A stretch of 37,157 bases of DNA from a virus. The stretch lies in the IMG/VR virus record IMGVR_UViG_3300025889_000364, positions 1 to 37,157 of that record; one strand, given 5' to 3'. This document shows, piece by piece, positions 30,434-37,157 of this stretch. Every line of letters begins with the position of its first letter. Within the stretch, counting starts at the first letter, position 1. Under the pieces are notes generated by a model. It was not told where the DNA came from. It ran no database searches and saw only the letters and a list, made by a program, of their open reading frames with translations. The translations under genes were made by a program, and so were the position numbers.

Positions 30434-33138
30434 TGTTTAAAAGAAAAAATATAGACCCTAAAATACAAGATGCATTATTTAAAAAAATAAATGCTCTTGA
30501 TAGAAAAAACTTTGAATCTAATTCTAACTTTTTTCTTGGTGGTGTATTAGATACTAACGAAAACAATCCTATATCTGAACAAATTTACAGAGCGTGTTTT
30601 GCTAAAGTTAGTGTTGCAGTTCCAGATACAATTCAAGAATCAAATATTATACAAAGACCACTCAGTATATCAAGTCATCTCAATCAACGATTTGATAATG
30701 AAGGTAATTTATTAGGAGTTTCTAACAAAAATATACCATTAACATTTCTTCAAGGATATGGTGAAAGAACTGACAATAGATTTCGTGGACATTCCGGTAT
30801 TACAAAAATATCAGTAACACAACAAGAATACTATACTTATAAATTTACAATCGATTGGGTTTGTCCAGACCCAGTTTATTTTGAAGATGTGTTTGAACCA
30901 AACTTTTTAAAGTTAGGTGCATATAGTGCGATAGAATTTGGTTGGGGTACAGAAGATGATAGTTTTAAAATTCCTTCATTAAGTATTGAAGAAATGGTTA
31001 ACTTGTTAGAGGGAACAAATTTATTAGAAAGAAATAAAGAATCAAGTGGTAATTATTATTGTGGTGTTGGAACCATTACGAAGTTTGATTGGAAAATAGA
31101 ATCAGACGGAACCTATACCGGAAATATAGAAGTGTTGACACCAGGTGCATCTGCATTATTAGAAACTACTCAACAAACATCTATATTTTCTGAAACTATA
31201 CCAGCGACAATTCAGTATCAAAAAATAAGAGAAAAATTAAAAACAACAGAAATAGAAAATGCTTCTTTAAATCAAGAAGTTGATAAGTATTTAGGAGAAT
31301 CTAAATCTGCAGAAGATGTTGTTGATGAATTAACAGAAAATGCAATTACTTTTAATATGGTGATAAAAAATTTAAAAGATGTATTTGATGAATATTTAAA
31401 AAATGTAGACGAATTAGATGTTGTTGTTGGTTCAAGTCCTGATTCAAGTCCTTATGGAAAAAATGCAATAGGAAATGACGCTCCACGTTTTGAACCAATA
31501 CGACCTACAAATATAAAACATAAATCTATTAAAAATGGTTTGTTGAACATAAAAGTCGGTGGTTTAAAAGCACCTGATTATTATAAAAATAGATATTGGT
31601 GTAGTTGGGGTTGGTTTGAAGATAATATTTTAAAGGATTTTTTCGAACTACAAATACAAATCAATGGAAAAGACGAAAAATTACAAACCATAGGAAGTTT
31701 TACAGATGAACCAAACTATTGTCAATCAACTGAATATCTTTACTCTATTGGATTAGACCACATCATATTACCAAAAAAACATAATCCAATTTTAAACGGT
31801 GGATTTACTTTAATAGATGATAAGAAAAAAATATTAGATTGGTATCCATTAGAAACAAGAAGAAACTTAAGAAGAACACATGCAATTTATTATCAAATAG
31901 ATGAGACTTTTGATGATTTTGAAGTAACCAAAAATCAAAAAGGTTCTATTAGAAATATGGTGTTTCCAATGGAAATGTTCCAAAAGCATTTTCAAAATAT
32001 TCCTTCACTACGACAAGGGTTAAGAAACTTCTGGACAGATGTAATGAATCAGTATGGTGGATATTGGGATTTTCAAATAGGAGAATCAAAAGAACAACCA
32101 AATAAAGTTGGTGTGTTTGATTCAAATTATGCACCAGAATTGTTAAATTTTGTAGAAAATTCCAATGAAGAAGATAAAGACCCGAAAGGACTTTTTAACT
32201 TTTCAATATTTTCAAAAAAATCAATTGTTAAATCTTTTGATATATCCTTAGATTTGTCAGCAGAGGCCGCAACACTGGCAAGATATGGTAGTATGTCTGA
32301 TTATCAAAGTGGTAATCAAAAAGTAGATGGTAAAAAATCTTTACCACTTGAAGCTTGGAATATATTATCATCAAAATTATCTTCTAAAGATGCAGCAACA
32401 AAACAAGATTTGAATAATGTTAGAAATTTTAAAAATGTAGTTACAAAAGTTAGTTATCCAAGTGAAAATAAATCTTTTTACAAAAAAATAGATTCTATCA
32501 AAAAAGATGAAAAGAAATATAAAGAACAAGTAGAAACACAAAAATCAAATATCGTTAATGGTGTTGGTTGTTATGATAATAGAGGAAACTTCTCTCAATA
32601 CTTTAAAAGTGTAATGATATATTTGATAACATTTGCTGATGCAAAAAATAGTGGTTCTTATATTGAAAGAGGTCAAATTGTTATACCGGTTTCACTAACA
32701 TTTACTTTAGACGGTATTGGTGGACTTAATGTAGGTGATATATTTAACATTGATTATTTACCAAAAACTTATAGAGATAATGTTTATTTTATGATTACAA
32801 AAGTTGAACACGATATCCAAACTTCAGGTTGGGAAACATCAATCGAAGCTCGTATGGTAGTTAGAATGAAAAAAGTTTGGCAAGATAGTGGTAAAAAACT
32901 ACAAGAGGGTTTGGAAGATTATTTAGAATTATTTAAATTAACAAGAATTGATGATAAAAATGCATCACTTTTATATACAAGACCTGAACGAGAAACAAGA
33001 TTTGATACTTCAATATCAATTTCCAATGTAGAGTCAGCAGCAGTCAGTCTTACTGATGGAAGTGGTGAACCAGTTCAAGCCGGTGCTGGAAGGTCATTCC
33101 AACAAACACCAGTAGTAGGTCAAGGCCCACAATCATAA
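30433..33138 (+). CDS. Large baseplate hub protein, gp27/GpD-like, 901 aa
   Basis: Residues 60-240 include F-R-G-H-S-G-I-T-K-I-S-V and F-L-K-L-G-A-Y-S-A-I-E-F-G-W-G, the first hub barrel. The C-terminal part (about 740-815) has L-T-F-T-L-D-G-I-G-G-L-N-V-G-D-I-F-N-I-D-Y-L-P, then V-Y-F-M-I-T-K-V-E-H-D-I, then G-W-E-T-S-I-E-A-R-M. This pattern closes many phage hub and late-control-D-type proteins. Between lie long helical, Lys-rich insertions. It is more than twice T4 gp27 (391 aa), so it may also supply functions of other hub proteins. No lysozyme motif is visible. The disordered end is Gly/Gln-rich. Confidence 0.68.
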   Translation: MFKRKNIDPKIQDALFKKINALDRKNFESNSNFFLGGVLDTNENNPISEQIYRACFAKVSVAVPDTIQESNIIQRPLSISSHLNQRFDNEGNLLGVSNKNIPLTFLQGYGERTDNRFRGHSGITKISVTQQEYYTYKFTIDWVCPDPVYFEDVFEPNFLKLGAYSAIEFGWGTEDDSFKIPSLSIEEMVNLLEGTNLLERNKESSGNYYCGVGTITKFDWKIESDGTYTGNIEVLTPGASALLETTQQTSIFSETIPATIQYQKIREKLKTTEIENASLNQEVDKYLGESKSAEDVVDELTENAITFNMVIKNLKDVFDEYLKNVDELDVVVGSSPDSSPYGKNAIGNDAPRFEPIRPTNIKHKSIKNGLLNIKVGGLKAPDYYKNRYWCSWGWFEDNILKDFFELQIQINGKDEKLQTIGSFTDEPNYCQSTEYLYSIGLDHIILPKKHNPILNGGFTLIDDKKKILDWYPLETRRNLRRTHAIYYQIDETFDDFEVTKNQKGSIRNMVFPMEMFQKHFQNIPSLRQGLRNFWTDVMNQYGGYWDFQIGESKEQPNKVGVFDSNYAPELLNFVENSNEEDKDPKGLFNFSIFSKKSIVKSFDISLDLSAEAATLARYGSMSDYQSGNQKVDGKKSLPLEAWNILSSKLSSKDAATKQDLNNVRNFKNVVTKVSYPSENKSFYKKIDSIKKDEKKYKEQVETQKSNIVNGVGCYDNRGNFSQYFKSVMIYLITFADAKNSGSYIERGQIVIPVSLTFTLDGIGGLNVGDIFNIDYLPKTYRDNVYFMITKVEHDIQTSGWETSIEARMVVRMKKVWQDSGKKLQEGLEDYLELFKLTRIDDKNASLLYTRPERETRFDTSISISNVESAAVSLTDGSGEPVQAGAGRSFQQTPVVGQGPQS

Positions 33139-33166
33139 AAAAATTACATTTTGATATAATAAAATT

Positions 33167-33174
33167 ATATTTAT
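33167..33174 (+). promoter_or_regulatory. Late-promoter-like motif before the polymerase-like gene
   Basis: TTATATTTATAAAC, 14 bases before the ATG. It suggests the polymerase-like and nuclease genes are expressed with the virion genes. Confidence 0.5.
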
Positions 33175-33188
33175 AAACAAAGGTTATA

Positions 33189-34442
33189 ATGGTTATAGTA
33201 AATACAGATATTCTATTCAACCAACTCAAACAACACATGCAATCAAAACCATTTGTATTATTGCAAATGTATTCAGATGTTCAACAACATCCACAAGAAA
33301 ATCGTATCAGTTGTTATTGGGTTGATTTTCAATTCGAACAATATATTGTTCCGGTTCACCATACGGAAAAATATCGTGATGATATTCCAATGATAGAAAC
33401 CGACCAAACCATTTATGTTCAAGATTTAAAACAATATCGACACAACACTTTGGTATTCGGTAAAGACATCAGAGATTTAAATTGGGCATACTATCAACAA
33501 ACCAATCAACCATATGATTTTGACGAACACCTAACTAATGCACATCATCATCAATACAGATTAAACTATGATAAACAAAACATCAATGATGTTATACCAT
33601 TGGTCAAACACGCAGAATACTTTCAACCAATATCCAAAGAATTATACAAGTCTTACGAACAACACGACCAAACCATATTGGAAAACTTATATCAAATAGA
33701 ACAAAACGGATTGAAAACTTATGAAAAAATCATATATTCAGAATACAATCCATTTACATCAACCGGTCGTCCAAGTAATCGTTTCGGTGGATTGAACTTT
33801 GCTGCACTAAACAAATCAGACGGAAGTAGAAAACAATTCATCAGTCGTTTTAACAATGGAGTATTGGTTGAAATGGACTTTGACGGATACCACTTACGAT
33901 TAATCGGTGAAATCGTTGGTTATGATTTTCCACAAACATCAGTCCACGAACATATGGCAAAATTATATGGATTACCTTATGATGAAGCAAAAGCCCTATC
34001 ATTTAAATATTTGTATGGAGGAATATCAGATGATGTATCCAATAACCCATTTTTCTCAAAAGTAAATGATTATATTAAATTACTTTGGAACGACTATCAA
34101 AGGAATAATTTTGTTCAATCTTATATTTATAATAGAAAGATATTTAGGAAAAATCTACACGATATGAATCCAAATAAATTGTTCAATTATATGATACAAT
34201 TAATGGAAACAGAAAATAATGTAAAGATTTTAAATGAATTACAACCTAAATTACAACAATACAATAGCAAATTAATATTGTATAACTATGATTCATTTTT
34301 GTTTGACTTTGATACCAAAGACGGATTAGAGTTTTTAAATATGGTAAAACAAACAATAGAAAGTGGTGGTAAGTATCCGGTTAAAATCAGTAGAGGAGTA
34401 AACTATCACGAAATGGACGACATAACGGAGAAATTTAAATGA
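33189..34442 (+). CDS. Divergent family-A DNA polymerase-like protein, 417 aa
   Basis: Motifs line up with the polymerase core of E. coli Pol I. T192-G-R precedes motif A, which reads D230-F-D-G-Y-H-L-R (Pol I D705-Y-S-Q-I-E-L-R), with the catalytic Asp kept and Glu710 replaced by His235. Motif B is K268-x3-F272-x3-Y276-G, an exact match to the O-helix spacing, but the first Arg is lost. Motif C is Y367-D368-S369 in place of H-D-E, with the Asp kept. Residues 40-110 resemble a worn 3'-5' exonuclease lacking clear acidic motifs. It is much smaller than normal Pol A. It may be an active minimal enzyme or a repurposed one. It has its own late-type motif (33167-33174). Confidence 0.7.
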   Translation: MVIVNTDILFNQLKQHMQSKPFVLLQMYSDVQQHPQENRISCYWVDFQFEQYIVPVHHTEKYRDDIPMIETDQTIYVQDLKQYRHNTLVFGKDIRDLNWAYYQQTNQPYDFDEHLTNAHHHQYRLNYDKQNINDVIPLVKHAEYFQPISKELYKSYEQHDQTILENLYQIEQNGLKTYEKIIYSEYNPFTSTGRPSNRFGGLNFAALNKSDGSRKQFISRFNNGVLVEMDFDGYHLRLIGEIVGYDFPQTSVHEHMAKLYGLPYDEAKALSFKYLYGGISDDVSNNPFFSKVNDYIKLLWNDYQRNNFVQSYIYNRKIFRKNLHDMNPNKLFNYMIQLMETENNVKILNELQPKLQQYNSKLILYNYDSFLFDFDTKDGLEFLNMVKQTIESGGKYPVKISRGVNYHEMDDITEKFK

Positions 34443-34633
34443 GCAACGATTTAAAACAATTATCAAAAATCACTACTCGTTATACGAATCGTGAAGGAGT
34501 GGTAAATCCAGTAAACCAAAAATACGATTTCAAAAAACCTACAATCGTTCGTATTTCTAAACAAGAAATGGAATTACTACATCAAGACGGAACATTAGAA
34601 AAAAACGGAATAACGATTATAGCTGATGAATAA
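34439..34633 (+). CDS. Small hypothetical protein, 64 aa
   Basis: An ATGA overlap couples it to the polymerase-like gene, and it overlaps the nuclease gene by eight bases. The product is mixed helix and strand (P-T-I-V-R-I-S-K-Q-E-M-E-L-L) with no recognised family. Sandwiched between a polymerase-like and a nuclease gene, it could be an accessory to either. Confidence 0.6.
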   Translation: MSNDLKQLSKITTRYTNREGVVNPVNQKYDFKKPTIVRISKQEMELLHQDGTLEKNGITIIADE

Positions 34634-35942
34634 TTGGAAAAAAATACTCAATGAGTTAAGTTATAGAGTTTCATCAGGAATTCCAGACCTAACCAACGAA
34701 CAACACTTGTTAAAATTATGGGACATTTTAAAAGAAGAAAAATGGCCTATTGACGCTCGTGTGGAATTATTAAAGAACTTAAATGAATTAGATTTTTCAA
34801 ACAAACAAGACCTTTCTACTTATGCATCAAAACACAAAATCAGACCAACAACCAAAGTTAATGTTGGTGGTAAAGAAACCACTGCCGGTGAGGAATTACC
34901 AGATTTAGAAAAGAAAAAAGATGATAAAGAAAAGATAAATAAAGAAAAACATCAAGAAAAACAAGAATTTTTATTAAATATGGTAGATGGAATTTTAGCT
35001 TCATCAACAGAAGGTAAAGGTGTTGGTAGATTCAATATGAGTAGAGAAGATTTACAAAAATACAAAGACTATCTTGATGGTAAAAAACCAGAAATTCCTA
35101 ATTATGATATAAATGATGAAGAAGTTAATGAAGTTATCGGTATATTAAAATCAACTTTGGGTGAAGATTATAATAAATTTATTCAACGAGTGAAGAAAAA
35201 AGGAGACCCACCCAAATCATATTCAACAGGTGAAAATGGTAATAAAAGATATTTTGAAGCTTTGAAACATTACTTAACAACAGGTGGAATTAGTACAATA
35301 ACAGGTGAATTTGTTCCCTTTTCAGAATCACAATTAGACCACGTTGTATCATTAGACAATGGTGGTGTTGATGGTGCAGAAAATTGGGAGTGGATGGAAT
35401 CAAGATTTAATCAGTTTAAAGGTGCATTATCAGATGACAAAGTGATGAAGAAGATTAAAAAAGAGCTTAGTAAATCACCAGATGAAGAAAAATTAAAAGC
35501 AATGAATCAAGAATTAAAAAAATACACACAAGTTGCAACTATTCAATATTATGATGAAATTTTTAAAGATGGTGGAACCGCTGGTTTAAGTGAAGATACC
35601 TTGAATGGTATGTCAACTGATAATATTGACTATATTATCAAGGCTTGGAATGAATCAAATCCAGAAGGTGGAAAGTTTTTCGTTCCAAGATATGGTTCAA
35701 AAAAAGATGATACTGGTAAAGCTATTGATAGAAAATCAGGTAGAGCATCTGGTGGTAGAAGAGCGGATAAACCCACACTAATACAAAGACTTATCACAAG
35801 TATGAGAAAAAAAGGTTTAGACGTACCTACGACCGCAGAGGAAAGAAAAGTAGACCAAAAATTTGAAGTTATTGCTAAAGAAATAGAAAAAAGAAAAGGT
35901 GATATCACTAACTTAAAACAAAAAATACAATTAAATAAATAA
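34626..35942 (+). CDS. HNH endonuclease with capsid-targeting-like N-terminus, 438 aa
   Basis: Residues 1-10, MNNWKKILNE then Leu, have the length and L-N-E ending of the leaders in the head cluster. Residues 11-60 (L-S-Y-R-V-S-S-G-I-P-D-L-T-N-E-Q-H-L) form a small N-terminal domain that recurs in marine phage proteins. A Lys/Glu linker follows (about 85-115). The nuclease core is T225-G-E-F-V, D238-H239-V-V-S-L, E252-N253, R260-x-N262-x2-K265, an HNH arrangement with the third His replaced by Asn (H-N-N type); no Cys zinc knuckle is seen. A basic C-terminal region probably binds DNA. It is not inside another gene or an intron. Confidence 0.78.
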   Translation: MNNWKKILNELSYRVSSGIPDLTNEQHLLKLWDILKEEKWPIDARVELLKNLNELDFSNKQDLSTYASKHKIRPTTKVNVGGKETTAGEELPDLEKKKDDKEKINKEKHQEKQEFLLNMVDGILASSTEGKGVGRFNMSREDLQKYKDYLDGKKPEIPNYDINDEEVNEVIGILKSTLGEDYNKFIQRVKKKGDPPKSYSTGENGNKRYFEALKHYLTTGGISTITGEFVPFSESQLDHVVSLDNGGVDGAENWEWMESRFNQFKGALSDDKVMKKIKKELSKSPDEEKLKAMNQELKKYTQVATIQYYDEIFKDGGTAGLSEDTLNGMSTDNIDYIIKAWNESNPEGGKFFVPRYGSKKDDTGKAIDRKSGRASGGRRADKPTLIQRLITSMRKKGLDVPTTAEERKVDQKFEVIAKEIEKRKGDITNLKQKIQLNK

Positions 35943-36349
35943 TGAAAACTCAATTACTATGCACCTTTACCACTAAACCAAGATTAAACGAAACCTTGGA
36001 CATTATTATTCTGAACAATGATGTATTGTATGAAAAAGTATATGTGTTTCAAAATGAAAATGATTTAGGACAATTAATTTGCACATACAACATAGAATAC
36101 AAATACGAATACGAAGAAAGCATTATCGATACTATTTCTCTACATAGAAAAAAACAAAGTAATACACTCTACACAATCAACGCACTAAACGAAGTCATCA
36201 GAGAAAAGAATGGTGGTGTATTAGACAAATCTTATATGGTGGATTGGAACGAGTTTTCCAATACATTACTTCTGACAAACGAAATGGGATTACAAAAAAT
36301 CCCTACCCGAATATTTCAAATCGTAGATACGACTTCTTGGAAAAAATAA
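35942..36349 (+). CDS. Conserved-looking hypothetical protein, 135 aa
   Basis: It starts at a TAATG overlap with the nuclease gene. The product alternates strand and helix (Q-L-L-C-T-F-T-T-K, L-D-I-I-I-L, Y-T-I-N-A-L-N-E-V-I-R-E-K-N-G-G-V-L-D), suggesting a compact alpha/beta domain. I recall proteins of this pattern in T4-type marine phage genomes but know no function. It is the last protein gene before the RNA region and has no visible terminator. Confidence 0.7.
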   Translation: MKTQLLCTFTTKPRLNETLDIIILNNDVLYEKVYVFQNENDLGQLICTYNIEYKYEYEESIIDTISLHRKKQSNTLYTINALNEVIREKNGGVLDKSYMVDWNEFSNTLLLTNEMGLQKIPTRIFQIVDTTSWKK

Positions 36350-36359
36350 AAAAAAGTTC

Positions 36360-36388
36360 TTGACTTTTTCATTTTTTATTCATATATT
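36360..36388 (+). promoter_or_regulatory. Forward promoter of structured RNA unit 1
   Basis: TTGACT (36360-36365), 17 bases, TATATT (36383-36388), continuing ATAATATAAG. An A-rich tract (about 36340-36357) lies directly upstream, as an UP element would. Hexamers and spacing are identical to the other four sites of this class. Confidence 0.78.
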
Positions 36389-36395
36389 ATAATAT

Positions 36396-36521
36396 AAGTT
36401 ATTTGATAATTAAACAAGGTTCGTAATGAGACGAACGACTCTGATGTGAGAACGCGAAGATTCGATTTAGATGAAAAGGTTCGTTATTCGGAGTCAGGCG
36501 AGGTGTGGTGTGGGTTCTCAT
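36396..36521 (+). ncRNA. Structured RNA unit 1 (about 125 nt)
   Basis: It starts just after a strong promoter and has no open frame of note. Visible pairings: hairpin GTTCG (36419-36423)/CGAAC (36432-36436); directly after it GACTC (36437-36441) with GAGTC (36491-36495); and TGAGAAC (36447-36453) with GTTCTCA (36514-36520). The last two cross, so they form a pseudoknot or are alternatives. The shared 42-base element is at 36442-36483. No T-run ends it, so it may read into unit 2 and be processed. Identity unknown. Confidence 0.5.
36442..36483 (+). repeat. Shared 42-base RNA element, copy 1
   Basis: It matches 36806-36847 at 40 of 42 positions. One change (T36466 for C) keeps a pair with G in a possible AAG/(C or T)TT hairpin (G-C to G-U), which is consistent with selection on RNA structure. 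Confidence 0.9.
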
Positions 36522-36546
36522 TTAGAAAAAAAAAATAAAAAAGTTC

Positions 36547-36575
36547 TTGACTTTTTGATTTTTCCTTTGTATATT
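36547..36575 (+). promoter_or_regulatory. Forward promoter of structured RNA unit 2
   Basis: TTGACT (36547-36552), 17 bases, TATATT (36570-36575), continuing ATAGTATAAG. The A-tract before it and the first transcribed bases (AAGTTATTT, then A-A-C-A-A-T-T) copy those of unit 1, so promoter and leader were duplicated together. Confidence 0.78.
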
Positions 36576-36584
36576 ATAGTATAA

Positions 36585-36862
36585 GTTATTTAACAATTGG
36601 GTAGTAAATTCATCACGAAAATCTTATCGTGCCCTGCGGGGGCGATGATATCGACGGTAAGACAGGTGGTTAGGCAAACAAACAAACAGAATCACTTTGG
36701 AAACATTGTGTGGTTTGTTCCGATATGCCGGTTGGATTGACATTGAATTAGATACTGGTCTTGGAAACTTGACTTGGAGTTCTTTGCCGACCGGGTGTCA
36801 AGGGGTGATGAGAGAACGCGAAGATTCGACTTAGATGAAAAGGTTCGCATTTACTACCAAAA
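36585..36862 (+). ncRNA. Structured RNA unit 2 (about 270 nt)
   Basis: A perfect ten-pair helix closes it: GGTAGTAAAT (36600-36609) with ATTTACTACC (36849-36858). Stacked on its 5' strand, TCATCAC (36610-36616) pairs with GTGATGA (36805-36811), leaving the shared element as a side domain between the two helices. Further hairpins: GCCC (36631-36634)/GGGC (36640-36643); AACAAAC/GTTTGTT in 36673-36728; and one near 36757-36773. The last two carry TTGGAAAC in the loop. The region is visibly richer in GC than the coding DNA and has no credible ORF. It does not match tRNA, tmRNA, RNase P or group I intron signatures that I can recognise. Confidence 0.62.
36806..36847 (+). repeat. Shared 42-base RNA element, copy 2
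   Basis: Second copy of the element at 36442-36483, with two mismatches. It sits exactly in the gap between the two long-range helices of unit 2. Confidence 0.9.
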
Positions 36863-36876
36863 ACTTCTTAAAAAAA

Positions 36877-36914
36877 TAAAAAAAATCTCAAAAAAAATAC
36901 ATTTTGAGATTTTT
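36877..36914. terminator. Hairpin terminator behind RNA unit 2
   Basis: AAAAATCTCAAAA pairs with TTTTGAGATTTTT across a short A-rich loop, ending in a T-run. The stem is AT-rich but long, and symmetrical, so it may work in both directions. Confidence 0.6.
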
Positions 36915-36932
36915 GTATAATATATATAAATA
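36904..36932 (+). promoter_or_regulatory. Weak or composite promoter of RNA unit 3
   Basis: TTTTTGTATAATAT (extended -10 type) and an exact TATAAATA (36925-36932) lie in a TA-rich tract. A hairpin TATACTT/AAGTATA (36931-36937/36949-36955) follows. The TTGACT hexamer of the other units is replaced by TTGAGA and the spacing does not fit as well. Confidence 0.35.
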
Positions 36933-36956
36933 TACTTAGAAGTTTTTTAAGTATAG

Positions 36957-37157
36957 TTCTTTGACAATTTGGAATTGAAAAGTAGAACCACCGACGGGTG
37001 TTTCTATGGGATTGGCTGAAAAATGGGTAATTCATTAGAAGCCCATAAAGCAATCTGGACAAAGTTGTGGTGACTGATAATTGGTAAAATTCTAATTATC
37101 TACCGACAGGTGTTGTCTAATGTATTTTCGTAAAACCATAAGATGATTCTTATGACT
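36957..37157 (+). ncRNA. Structured RNA unit 3, cut by the window end
   Basis: The leader TAGTTCTTTGACAATT resembles those of units 1 and 2. A hairpin TAGAA-C-CACC, loop GACG, GGTG-T-TTCTA spans about 36983-37005. TATGGG/CCCATA form a larger loop (about 37005-37047). ACC-GACA-GGT follows near 37102-37111 and CATAAG/CTTATG closes the visible part (37137-37154). The CC-GACn-GG tetraloop occurs twice here and a similar one at 36787-36798 in unit 2. No open frame. Confidence 0.42.

Noticed and set aside
36441-36462. CTGATG followed by GAAG, hammerhead-like
   Set aside because: The core nucleotides CUGANGA and GAAA and a paired stem II between them are not present; the second copy lacks CTGA altogether.
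36640-36670. Resemblance to a tmRNA 5' end (GGGGGCGATGATATCGACGG)
   Set aside because: No tRNA-like acceptor with CCA, no T-arm in place and no tag reading frame could be found.
36595-36860. Group I intron
   Set aside because: No interrupted gene flanks it and no P7 or guanosine-site signature was recognised.
36868-37062. Reverse ORF of 64 codons in the RNA region
   Set aside because: It spans the A/T-rich terminator and part of RNA unit 3, is low in complexity and has no ribosome binding site.
1-37157. tRNA genes, CRISPR arrays, integrase, insertion sequences
   Set aside because: None could be supported by eye: no cloverleaf with a normal T-arm, no spaced direct repeats, no transposase or recombinase motifs.

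Overview
The window is part of a tailed-phage genome. It is AT-rich and tightly packed, with ATGA and TAATG overlaps and AGGAG-type ribosome binding sites. The genes are head, neck, tail and baseplate genes of a contractile-tailed, T4-related but divergent myovirus. The style of its proteins recalls marine T4-like phages: Ser/Gly-rich fibre proteins, a bS21 gene, and ESVNE-type internal proteins. Clear Shine-Dalgarno sites and sigma70-type promoters (TTGACT, 17 bases, TATATT) fit a proteobacterial host better than a Bacteroidetes host. That is inference; no host gene is present.

Layout. Bases 1-5241 hold a broken-in polyprotein-like ORF and seven small or medium ORFs. Most begin with an M-x-K-L-K-x-(L/I)-(L/I)-x-E peptide that looks like the capsid-targeting and cleavage signal of T4 internal proteins. 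Next come a phage ribosomal protein bS21 (5259-5459), an acidic gp22-like scaffold (5617-6765) and a gp23-like major capsid protein with an I-Q-E cleavage site at residue 63 (6782-8440). Bases 8664-22462 carry virion-surface and neck proteins: a BppU-like protein, fibre-like proteins, gp13- and gp14-like neck proteins, a gp15-like terminator fused to a fibre domain, an S74-autoproteolytic fibre and three LamG-type lectin-like proteins in a row. Bases 22559-33138 are the tail: sheath, tube, small membrane protein, gp26-like protein with a probable frameshift extension, tape measure, tube initiator, gp53 and a large hub protein. Bases 33189-36349 are accessory: a divergent family-A polymerase, an HNH nuclease that starts with a possible capsid-targeting peptide, and two unknowns. 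One reverse-strand gene (25016-25390) interrupts the tail module and has its own tandem promoters.

Control. An ATATTTAT motif stands before about eleven forward transcription units and is probably this phage's late promoter. A second class, TTGACT-N17-TATATTATA, occurs five times and drives elements outside the structural programme: the reverse gene (two copies), a tiny RNA antisense to the region behind the capsid gene, and two structured RNAs.

The last 808 bases hold no credible protein gene. They contain at least two, probably three, tandem promoter-driven structured RNAs. Two share a 42-base element with two mismatches, and one is closed by a perfect 10-bp helix 240 bases apart. This RNA array, the capsid-targeted protein set and the gp26 frameshift signal are the three strongest leads.
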